A stretch of 22,237 nt of DNA from NCBI GenBank assembly GCA_900767375.1, contig CAAFYX010000094.1:1-22237 (forward strand), written 5' to 3'. The notes beneath the pieces are model-generated. The model was given only the letters and a program-made list of their open reading frames with translations. It was not told the DNA's origin and did no database searches. Positions within the stretch are counted from its first letter, which is position 1, and each line of letters opens with the position of its first letter. Made by a program: the position numbers and the translations under genes. The DNA is from Rikenellaceae bacterium (lineage in GTDB: Bacteria > Bacteroidota > Bacteroidia > Bacteroidales > UBA932). Below are positions 1-8,013 of this stretch, in pieces.

Positions 1-684
1 GAGTCCCCGAAAGGAATCAAGATTGATGGAGACATTACCGTCAACGCAGGAGATATAACTGTGCGCTGCATTGGGAAATGCGAAGGCTCGGAAGGCATCG
101 AAAGCAAGAAATCCCTTACGGTAAACGGCGGAAAGATTGATGTAATGGCCTACGATGATGCAATGAATGCCGCAACTCTGGTGAAGTTTACGGGAGGAGA
201 AACTTTCTGCCTCTCAACCCATAACGACGGTATTGATTCCAACGGAGACATCAAGATTGTGGGAGGAAAAGTCACTTCCATAGCTGCAAATATGGAAGCT
301 GCTATGGACAACGATAATCCCGGAGTGAACAGCACGTTCACAATTGACGGAGGGGAAATCATCGGAATCGGTGGCACGGTCTATTCGCCTTCATCCGCCA
401 GCACCCAGTACACCATCGTTTACAACGGATGTCCCCTATCAACAACTCAGGAACTTGCCGTAAAGGATGAAAGCGGGAACAAGATTCTTGCAGTAACATC
501 TCCACAGGGTTCACAAAGCGCCGGGGTACTTCTGAGCAGTTCCAAATTCGTCAAGGGAGGAAAATATACAATCTCGATAGGTGACACTGTGTACCAGACA
601 GTAACGCTTTCCAACAAGATAACAACTATAGGCTCACAGACGGGGCCTGGAGGTGGCGGCGGATTCGGTCCCGGCAGATTTTAA
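1..684 (+). CDS. Carbohydrate-binding domain protein (Cthe_2159-like), 5'-truncated
   Basis: The reading frame is open from base 1 (it reads E-S-P-K-G-I-K-I-D-G), so only the C-terminal 227 residues are visible and the start lies outside the window; the GTG at 61 is internal. The sequence is built of short glycine-rich beta-strand repeats such as DGDITVNAGD, KKSLTVNGGKIDV and NDGIDSNGDIKIVGGKV. This is the pattern of the Cthe_2159-type carbohydrate-binding family (right-handed beta-helix; the founding member binds acidic polysaccharides such as polygalacturonate). A beta-sandwich-like segment follows, and the protein ends in a low-complexity GPGGGGGFGPGRF tail. It is probably a secreted or surface protein, but its signal peptide is not visible. 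Codon usage is less GC-rich than in genes after 2.3 kb. A strong hairpin terminator follows at 703. The family call rests on repeat pattern only; ligand unknown. Confidence 0.7.
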   Translation, partial: ESPKGIKIDGDITVNAGDITVRCIGKCEGSEGIESKKSLTVNGGKIDVMAYDDAMNAATLVKFTGGETFCLSTHNDGIDSNGDIKIVGGKVTSIAANMEAAMDNDNPGVNSTFTIDGGEIIGIGGTVYSPSSASTQYTIVYNGCPLSTTQELAVKDESGNKILAVTSPQGSQSAGVLLSSSKFVKGGKYTISIGDTVYQTVTLSNKITTIGSQTGPGGGGGFGPGRF

Positions 685-702
685 GAAGGTTATAGGTTAA
701 TG

Positions 703-733
703 AGAAGGCTTCCGACATCGGAGGCCTTCTTTA
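703..733 (+). terminator. Intrinsic terminator after the carbohydrate-binding gene
   Basis: A 13-bp stem pairs 703-715 with 718-730 (one G-U pair; the tight turn effectively opens to a 4-nt ACAT loop) and is followed by TTTATT. It lies 18 nt after the stop codon at 684 and separates this gene from the convergent ATPase gene. Its T tract is short. Confidence 0.7.
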
Positions 734-740
734 TTGATTC

Positions 741-759
741 ATCGTCCAGACGGATGAAT
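741..759 (+). repeat. Left copy of a 19-bp direct repeat bracketing the ATPase gene
   Basis: ATCGTCCAGACGGATGAAT at 741-759 matches ATTGTACAGACGGATGAAT at 2134-2152 in 17 of 19 positions, including 13 identical contiguous bases. The copies lie just past the 3' end and upstream of the 5' end of the AAA_14/DUF4143 gene, as expected for a duplicated site around an inserted module or a recombination scar. Confidence 0.6.
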
Positions 760-765
760 TGGTAC

Positions 766-2028
766 CTAAATTAACTTCTCACTATTAAGGAATTGGAATA
801 AGCCGGTAAAATATATGCCGTGGTTGTCCCTGTATGGCATAATATCTTCCTTGACGATAACAATTTTCTGGAAAGAATCATCTATGCGAAGCAGTGAATT
901 CAGTTCCTGTTGCCTCTTTTGGTCATCGGAAATCTCAAAGGCAGATTGAATGTAGTACTTGTTGTTGCCGTCCGCAGCAATAAAGTCCACCTCATATTGT
1001 CTGTATTCGGATTTCCCGTTTTTCATTACCCTATGTTCCACCACTCCGACATCTACGGCATACCCCCTATGAAGGAGTTCGTTATATATGACATTCTCCA
1101 TCAGGTGTGTGGGTTCCAACTGCCTGTAATTCAGACGAGCATTTCTTAGACCCACATCTACGGAATAGTATTTCTTGATATTCTCATAATACCTGTTGCC
1201 TTTGATATTGTATCGTCTCGCCTCATAGAAAAGAAAGGCGTCTTCAAGATAACCGATATATTTGGCCACGGTGTCATCGGAGATTTTGATTTTGCGCACA
1301 CTCTCAAGAGTGTTGGTAATGCGTGACGTATTCGTAAGGGAGCCGATGGAAGAGCATAGTGCATCCGCAATCGCCTCCAGAGCATCACGGTTCTCAACAT
1401 TGTGACGTTCGACGACATCATCTATGTAGGTTTTCTTCCACAGTTTCTGGAGATAAGTGATTTTCTGCTCGTTTGTCGGCATCTTCCTCAATGCCGGCAG
1501 ACCTCCGAACGTGTAATATTCTTTCCAAAGCTCGTTTTCAGACTCGGTTCTTCCCTGACAGAATTCTTTGAATGTGAATGGTTGCAAATTCACTTCATCG
1601 GTTCGGCCACGGAAGATGGTATTGATTTCGCTCGACAGAAACTTCGAGTTGCTGCCGGTAATGTAAACGTCCACATTGGGACGCTTGTTGAGACCGTTTA
1701 CAATCTTTTCAAATCCTTCCACTTCCTGAATCTCATCCAGAAAGACATAGTAAGGCTCGGTCTTATCGGTGATTCTTGAATATAGGTAATCCTTGAGTTT
1801 CTCGCGGTCAAGCAGTTCCTGTGGCGTCTCATCGTCCTCCACATCAAAAGTGATGCGGATGATGTGGTCCTCCGGAACTCCCTGTTCAAGGAGATAGTTC
1901 CTGTAGATAGGGTCAAGAATGAAAGACTTACCACACCTGCGAGGACCGGTTATCGCTTTGATTTGGCCATTATCCTTCCTTATAATCAAACGGTTAAGAT
2001 AGGTATCTCTCTTTACGATTGCATCCAT
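766..2028 (-). CDS. AAA_14 / DUF4143 family ATPase
   Basis: A 420-residue protein with the N-terminal P-loop domain (AAA_14) and C-terminal DUF4143 domain of a large accessory ATPase family in Bacteroidetes and Firmicutes. Visible motifs are Walker A GPRRCGKS (28-35), Walker B YYVFLDEIQ (93-101, D98/E99), a sensor-1-like YITGSNSKFL (122-131) and the family signature FRGRTDEVNLQPFTFKEF (139-156). The C-terminal half contains HLMENVIYNEL (308-318) and YEVDFI...IQSAFE (345-365), which resembles a PD-(D/E)XK nuclease-like core in which the catalytic lysine position reads Ala (Q361-S-A363), so it is probably not an active nuclease. Length is usual for the family and no export signal is seen. The biological role of the family is not established. 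The gene is AT-rich for this window (22 of 60 G+C at 1201-1260) and is bracketed by 19-bp direct repeats, both suggesting transfer. Confidence 0.88.
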   Translation of the reverse strand: MDAIVKRDTYLNRLIIRKDNGQIKAITGPRRCGKSFILDPIYRNYLLEQGVPEDHIIRITFDVEDDETPQELLDREKLKDYLYSRITDKTEPYYVFLDEIQEVEGFEKIVNGLNKRPNVDVYITGSNSKFLSSEINTIFRGRTDEVNLQPFTFKEFCQGRTESENELWKEYYTFGGLPALRKMPTNEQKITYLQKLWKKTYIDDVVERHNVENRDALEAIADALCSSIGSLTNTSRITNTLESVRKIKISDDTVAKYIGYLEDAFLFYEARRYNIKGNRYYENIKKYYSVDVGLRNARLNYRQLEPTHLMENVIYNELLHRGYAVDVGVVEHRVMKNGKSEYRQYEVDFIAADGNNKYYIQSAFEISDDQKRQQELNSLLRIDDSFQKIVIVKEDIMPYRDNHGIYFTGLFQFLNSEKLI

Positions 2029-2054
2029 AAAAACAGCTTATTCGAAATCCACTG

Positions 2055-2062
2055 CAAATTTA
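2055..2062 (-). promoter_or_regulatory. -7 promoter element for the ATPase gene
   Basis: On the minus strand this reads TAAATTTG, matching the Bacteroidetes -7 consensus TAnnTTTG, 26 nt upstream of the ATG at 2028. No clean TTTG -33 element is seen at the usual spacing. Confidence 0.45.
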
Positions 2063-2133
2063 CAATAAATTTCTAAAACGCAAAAGGATTTTCACATAAC
2101 GCCGACAGTGAGTTTGTGGGCACGTTAGTTACA

Positions 2134-2152
2134 ATTGTACAGACGGATGAAT
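2134..2152 (+). repeat. Right copy of the 19-bp direct repeat bracketing the ATPase gene
   Basis: ATTGTACAGACGGATGAAT, 17 of 19 identical to 741-759. The interval 2029-2298 between the two gene starts holds this copy and the two divergent promoters; no small gene is apparent in it. Confidence 0.6.
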
Positions 2153-2240
2153 CTTTCAGTTGTTTGCCGTATCCAGGGTGCGCAGGGTTGAATTTGCAAG
2201 GCGGGAACAGTCCGAGACGAATGTTGTGTGGGCGGTTGTG

Positions 2241-2271
2241 TTTGCAGATATGCGCAAAAAATATAACTTTG
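2241..2271 (+). promoter_or_regulatory. Bacteroidetes-type promoter for the DUF1593 gene
   Basis: TTTG at 2241-2244 (-33 element) and TAACTTTG at 2264-2271 (-7 element) are separated by 19 nt, the spacing expected for the Bacteroidetes primary sigma factor. The predicted transcript starts about 20 nt before the ATG at 2299, which supports that start over the upstream in-frame ATG at 2116, which would lie before the promoter. Confidence 0.65.
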
Positions 2272-2298
2272 TTCAAACCGCACGAAAACGACACTACA

Positions 2299-3717
2299 AT
2301 GAAACTATCCGCCCTTGCACTCGCCGCCCTTTCAATGGCGGCCGCAGTCACAGTCTCCTGCAAATCCTCCGCTCCGGAAGAGTCCTCCCTCAAGCCGCGT
2401 CTCGTGGTCCTCACCGACATAGGCCCTGCCGATGTCGAGCCCGATGACAATGAGTCCGCCGTCCGCCTCCTGAGCTACGCCGACCGTTTCGAGATCGAAG
2501 CGATCTGCACCACGGTCGGCTGGAACTGCGACCCGTACCCGGAAGAGTGGGCGGAGTACCTCTACGCCGTGATCGACGCATATTCCGTCGACGTGAACAA
2601 TCTGATGAAGCGCTCAGGCCAGACCGACTTCAAGACCATCGAGGAGGAGAACGCCCGGCAGGAGCTTGGCTACTGGCCTAGCGCTGAGTACATCCGCAGC
2701 CGCTCGGTCGCGGGAAGCCACATCGGAGGCATCGGCGTGATAGGCGAAGGCAATGACTCCGAAGGCAGCGAGCTCCTCATAAGGCTCGCTGACGAGGACG
2801 ACCCGCGCCCTATCTACGTCACGGCCTGGGGCGGAGCGAACACCCTCGCCCAGGCCATCTGGCGCGTCCAGCAGACCCGCAGCCCCGAGGAACTGAAGGC
2901 GTTCGTCCGCAAGTTCCGCCTCTACACCATCACCGACCAGGACATGGTCTATGCCATGAGGATGAACCGCGACTACAGCTCCCACAAGTGGCTCAGACGC
3001 GACTTCGAGGACGACCTGATGCTCGTCTGGGACGAAAGCGCCTGGCTGAACCACAACGACCTCGGCGTCAGGAACTGGGACAATATCGCCGAAAAGATCC
3101 AGGGCAAGGGAGCCATGGGCAATGTCTATCCGCACTACCTCTGGGGCGTCGAAGGCGACACCCCGAGCTTCCTCAACGCGATGCCTAACGGTCTGAACGA
3201 CCCGGAGGACCCGACCCAGGTCGGCTGGGGCGGCTGCCACGAGAAGCACCTCTCCCCTGACGGCGAGACCAATGCCTGGACGAACTGGCACCAGCCCCTC
3301 AAGGACATCTCCAGCTCCTACGAGCACAAGTTCTACCCTGACGAGTTCAACGACTTCGCCGCCCGCATGCAGTGGGCCGACACCGGCGAGGGCAACCACA
3401 ACCCCACCCCGGTCGTCAACGGATCCAATGGTCTGAAGCCTATGACAATGACCGCCCGCGCCGGGCAGACCGTCAAGCTGGACGCCTCCGCCTCCTTCGA
3501 CGAGGACGGCGACTCCCTCACCTTCGGATGGTGGTTCCAGCAGTTCCCGGAAGTGGATGAGTACCCGGCCATCGACAATGCCGGCGCCCCGGCAATAAAA
3601 ATAAGCATCCCGCAGACCGCAGTCCCGGGATGCCGGTATCATCTGATTTGTGAGCTCCACGATGACGGAGCGTTCACGCTCCCTGCCTATCGCAGGATCA
3701 TCATCACAGTCAAATAG
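2299..3717 (+). CDS. DUF1593 nucleoside-hydrolase-like lipoprotein with C-terminal Ig-like domain
   Basis: A 472-residue protein starting at ATG 2299. The open frame extends upstream to 2116, but this start is chosen because it follows the promoter and begins a lipoprotein signal peptide (MKLSALALAALSMAAAVTVS, then Cys21). The mature N-terminal domain begins PRLVVLTDIGPADVEPDDNE (33-52), the DUF1593 hallmark; the family has a nucleoside-hydrolase-like fold, and the Asp cluster (D40, D49, D50) is where such enzymes bind calcium. Residues from about 376 to the end form an Ig-like domain (AGQTVKLDASASFDEDGDSL), as in the Sde182-type cellulose-binding proteins of this family. It is likely tethered to an envelope membrane and involved in polysaccharide or glycoside metabolism, but no substrate is established. 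G+C is much higher than in the preceding ATPase gene. It converges on glutamine synthetase with 18 nt between the stop codons. Confidence 0.85.
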   Translation: MKLSALALAALSMAAAVTVSCKSSAPEESSLKPRLVVLTDIGPADVEPDDNESAVRLLSYADRFEIEAICTTVGWNCDPYPEEWAEYLYAVIDAYSVDVNNLMKRSGQTDFKTIEEENARQELGYWPSAEYIRSRSVAGSHIGGIGVIGEGNDSEGSELLIRLADEDDPRPIYVTAWGGANTLAQAIWRVQQTRSPEELKAFVRKFRLYTITDQDMVYAMRMNRDYSSHKWLRRDFEDDLMLVWDESAWLNHNDLGVRNWDNIAEKIQGKGAMGNVYPHYLWGVEGDTPSFLNAMPNGLNDPEDPTQVGWGGCHEKHLSPDGETNAWTNWHQPLKDISSSYEHKFYPDEFNDFAARMQWADTGEGNHNPTPVVNGSNGLKPMTMTARAGQTVKLDASASFDEDGDSLTFGWWFQQFPEVDEYPAIDNAGAPAIKISIPQTAVPGCRYHLICELHDDGAFTLPAYRRIIITVK

Positions 3718-3725
3718 GACAATGG

Positions 3726-3746
3726 ACGCTGGCGGCTAGCCGGCGT
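3726..3746 (+). terminator. Hairpin between convergent DUF1593 and glutamine synthetase genes
   Basis: An 8-bp stem (3726-3733 with 3739-3746, one G-U pair) with a 5-nt loop, followed on the plus strand by TTTATATTG. The stop codon of the minus-strand glutamine synthetase (3736-3738) lies in its loop. It can act as a terminator for the plus-strand gene; the minus-strand side lacks a T tract, so a bidirectional role is less certain. Confidence 0.5.
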
Positions 3747-5244
3747 TTATATTGTCATTGACCATCTTCATGGCGCGCTCAGGGTCCTTTTCGAGCTCGG
3801 AGCGGAGGGTCTCGTCGTTGAAGGCGCGCAGGTACTTGATGTAGTAGTCGACCACTGCATCGGAGAACACACCCTTGGAGGTGTAGATGGCGCGGTCCTT
3901 CTCCAGCTCTGCGGCTGCGCCCACGCAGGATGCAGGGAGCTGCTCGAGGGAGTTGAGGAGGTCGGCGTTCTTCGCGTCGTGGATATTGACACCGAGTCCT
4001 ACGAAGGTCTTTTCGGCGACTGCGAGGGCGTCAGGCATTTCGAAGCCATGGCGTGCCGCTGCGCAGAGGGCGGCCATGAGGAGGTACATATCGGCGAATC
4101 CGTCGGATGCTCTCCACTCGAAGGTCTGCTTGCCGCTGAAGTCCTTGTCCATAGGCTTCTCGAGAGGATTGCACTTGGATGCCATGTCGACCGGCTTGAG
4201 CCATCCCAGAGGCACGCGTACCAGGGCGCTTCTGTTAGAGAATGACCAGCAGAGGGAGGTAGGAGCCTCCTGGTGAGGGACAAGGCGCATGAACGAGAGC
4301 GGATGAGGATTTCCGAATGCAGGGAGCGAGGTTCCTGCGTCCATATAGCCCGCGATGGCCTTCTTGCACTCGTCGGTGAGCTCGCCGGAGCGGGTCATCA
4401 TGGACTTTCCGTTCTTTGTGAACTTGCAGTGGACGTGCATTCCGGAACCTGCCTTTCCGGCGGTGATCTTCGGAGCGAAGGTCAGGGTGACGCCGTACTG
4501 GTATGCGAGCTGGCGCATGATCCACTTGGCGACGACGAGCTGGTCGGCTGCGTCCTCGATGTTAACAGGGAGGAACTCGATCTCGTTCTGCTCGTAGATC
4601 TTGCCATCCTGGGTGAAGTTACCGACCTCGGAGTGGCCGTATTTGATCATTCCGCCGGCCTGGGCGATGAGCTGCATGGCCTCGGTGCGGAAATCGGTGA
4701 ACTTGTTGAAAGGAGCGCTCTCGTGGTAGCCCTTCTGGTCAGGGACCTGGTAGAGGCCCTCGGCCTCGGAGATGACATAGTACTCGAGCTCGCCCATGGT
4801 CTCCATCTGAAGTCCGGTGGTCTCCTTGAAGGCGGCGTGGGCCTTGTGGAGGATATATTCAGGTGAGCTCTCGAAAGGCTCGCCGTCACGGTTGAAGAAG
4901 CAGCAGAGGAGGTCCACTGTAGGAGCTTCGGTGAACGGATTCACGAACGCTGTGCGGTATTTCGGGAGGACATAGAGGTCGCTCTTGCCGGCCTCGATGA
5001 ACGGGAAGAGGCTGGAGCCGTCCACGCGCTCGCCTGCCTCGAGGATGTTCTCGAGATGCTCCTCGCTATGGATGACGAAGTTGAGGGTCTTGAGCTTGCC
5101 GTCCCATCCGCAATAGTGGAAATTGATGAATTCGACTGCATTGTCCACACAGTACTTGACGATGTCGGCGCGGGTGAACTCGGCAGCCGGCTTTTTCAGA
5201 TACCTGACCAGAAGGTTAGGGTTCATTGAAATGTTCTTGTCCAT
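3736..5244 (-). CDS. glnA: Glutamine synthetase (type I-like fold)
   Basis: A 502-residue enzyme that makes glutamine from glutamate, ammonia and ATP. The beta-grasp N-terminal part contains NFHYCGWDGKLKTLNFVIHS (41-60). The catalytic part shows GELEYYV (151-157, metal ligand E154), SEVGNF (205-210), EQNEIEF (218-224), GSGMHVH (266-272, H270), NRSALVRVP (337-345) and FEWRASDG (375-382). It is longer than classical GSI (about 470 residues) and much shorter than GSIII (about 700). The C-terminal region where GSI-beta enzymes carry the adenylylated Asn-Leu-Tyr loop reads differently (about 415-455), so control by adenylylation is unlikely. The gene begins 12 nt after the ettA stop on the same strand and shows no promoter of its own, so the two are probably co-transcribed. 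The glutamine synthetase call is firm; assignment to a GS subtype and the symbol are less so. Confidence 0.9.
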   Translation of the reverse strand: MDKNISMNPNLLVRYLKKPAAEFTRADIVKYCVDNAVEFINFHYCGWDGKLKTLNFVIHSEEHLENILEAGERVDGSSLFPFIEAGKSDLYVLPKYRTAFVNPFTEAPTVDLLCCFFNRDGEPFESSPEYILHKAHAAFKETTGLQMETMGELEYYVISEAEGLYQVPDQKGYHESAPFNKFTDFRTEAMQLIAQAGGMIKYGHSEVGNFTQDGKIYEQNEIEFLPVNIEDAADQLVVAKWIMRQLAYQYGVTLTFAPKITAGKAGSGMHVHCKFTKNGKSMMTRSGELTDECKKAIAGYMDAGTSLPAFGNPHPLSFMRLVPHQEAPTSLCWSFSNRSALVRVPLGWLKPVDMASKCNPLEKPMDKDFSGKQTFEWRASDGFADMYLLMAALCAAARHGFEMPDALAVAEKTFVGLGVNIHDAKNADLLNSLEQLPASCVGAAAELEKDRAIYTSKGVFSDAVVDYYIKYLRAFNDETLRSELEKDPERAMKMVNDNINAG

Positions 5245-5256
5245 TGTGATTATTGG

Positions 5257-6933
<1,677 letters not shown>

Positions 6934-6953
6934 ATCTGGTATAAGTTACTTAA

Positions 6954-6961
6954 CAAATATA
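6954..6961 (-). promoter_or_regulatory. -7 promoter element for ettA
   Basis: On the minus strand this reads TATATTTG (TAnnTTTG consensus), 20 nt upstream of the ettA ATG at 6933. An ATTG lies 18 nt further upstream as a poor -33 match. The region 6934-7040 serves divergent transcription. Confidence 0.5.
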
Positions 6962-7006
6962 ACGATTTCCGTCGGTTTTCAATGATAAAAAATCAGGAAC
7001 ATTTCC

Positions 7007-7014
7007 TATATTTG
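7007..7014 (+). promoter_or_regulatory. -7 promoter element for the 3-hydroxyacyl-CoA dehydrogenase gene
   Basis: TATATTTG matches TAnnTTTG, 26 nt before the ATG at 7041, back to back with the identical ettA element 45 nt away. No good -33 element is visible. Confidence 0.5.
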
Positions 7015-7040
7015 TTTCAATAACCAATCTCTGTTCTAAT

Positions 7041-7988
7041 ATGAAGAAAGTAGTAGTAGCTGGCGGCGGAGTTCTCGGCAGCCAGATTGCATTCCAGGCA
7101 GCTTATTGCGGATTCGACACGACCATATGGCTCAGAAGCGAGGGCAGCATCACCCGCACCCAGCCCAAGCTCGACGGCCTGAAGAAGTCCTACACCGAGG
7201 CCATCGAAGAAATGGCCGCAGGAGGAGAGTGGTCACGCGGCATCGCCGACTGCGACAGCTTCGACAAGGAAGAGTGCCTCTCAAAGGTGGAGAAGGCATA
7301 TGCCGGACTCAAGCTGGAGCTCGATATGGCCAAGGCCGTGGCCGAAGCCGACATCGTCATCGAGTCGATGGCGGAGAATGCTGCCGACAAGACAGAGTTC
7401 TACAAGAAACTGGCGCCGTACCTGGATGAGAAGACCATCCTCGTCACGAACTCCTCCACCCTGCTTCCGTCCACATTCGCCAAGTTCACCGGCAGGCCGG
7501 AGAAATACCTGTCCCTTCACTTCGCCAATTCCATCTGGAAGAACAACACCGCCGAGGTGATGTGCCAGCCTCTCACCTCCAAGGAGGCTTTCGAGTCCGT
7601 GGTGGACTTCGCCAACGATATAAGGATGGTCGCCCTCCCGATCCTGAAGGAGAAGAACGGCTACCTGCTGAACTCCATGCTCGTGCCATTCCTCCTCTCA
7701 GGGCTTGACCTTTATGTCAATGGCATCAGCACCCCCGAGAGCATCGACAAAGCCTGGACACGCGGCACGGGGGCTCCTCGCGGGCCGTTCCAGATATTCG
7801 ATGTTGTGGGCATCACAACGGCCTACAACATCGTGCTCCAGTACAGGAAAGTGCCTAAGCTCTTCAGCCCGCTTCTCTCGAAGATGATGCTTCCGTACAA
7901 CTTCAAGGGGATGGAAGCCGTCCTGAAGAAGATGATAGACGAAGGCAAGCTCGGCAAGGCTTCGGGAGAAGGCTTCTACAAATATTGA
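7041..7988 (+). CDS. 3-hydroxyacyl-CoA dehydrogenase (NAD-dependent)
   Basis: A 315-residue protein with the two-domain architecture and length of short 3-hydroxyacyl-CoA (3-hydroxybutyryl-CoA) dehydrogenases. The N-terminal Rossmann fold starts at once with VVVAGGGVLGSQIA (4-17). Catalytic positions are conserved: NSST (137-140), H160 in LHFANSIWKNNTAEVM with the paired E172, and N211 in GYLLNSMLVP. The C-terminal helical domain contains GAPRGPFQIFDVVGI (244-258), matching the family's mGxPmGPfel-D-vG pattern. The reaction is reversible oxidation of 3-hydroxyacyl-CoA to 3-oxoacyl-CoA with NAD. No thiolase, crotonase or acyl-CoA dehydrogenase gene is nearby, so the pathway (beta-oxidation, butyrate formation or other) cannot be assigned. 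The next gene (GH9) begins 25 nt downstream without an obvious promoter, so the two may be co-transcribed. Confidence 0.9.
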   Translation: MKKVVVAGGGVLGSQIAFQAAYCGFDTTIWLRSEGSITRTQPKLDGLKKSYTEAIEEMAAGGEWSRGIADCDSFDKEECLSKVEKAYAGLKLELDMAKAVAEADIVIESMAENAADKTEFYKKLAPYLDEKTILVTNSSTLLPSTFAKFTGRPEKYLSLHFANSIWKNNTAEVMCQPLTSKEAFESVVDFANDIRMVALPILKEKNGYLLNSMLVPFLLSGLDLYVNGISTPESIDKAWTRGTGAPRGPFQIFDVVGITTAYNIVLQYRKVPKLFSPLLSKMMLPYNFKGMEAVLKKMIDEGKLGKASGEGFYKY

Positions 7989-8013
7989 AATCAAACACAC
8001 TAACCGCATATTT

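Noticed and set aside
2116..2298. N-terminal extension of the DUF1593 protein to an upstream ATG
   Set aside because: The extension precedes the promoter at 2241-2271 and would bury the lipoprotein signal peptide.
2614..3660. 348-codon minus-strand frame opposite the DUF1593 gene
   Set aside because: Val/Leu/Gly-rich shadow translation with no domain; the plus strand has a signal peptide and family motifs.
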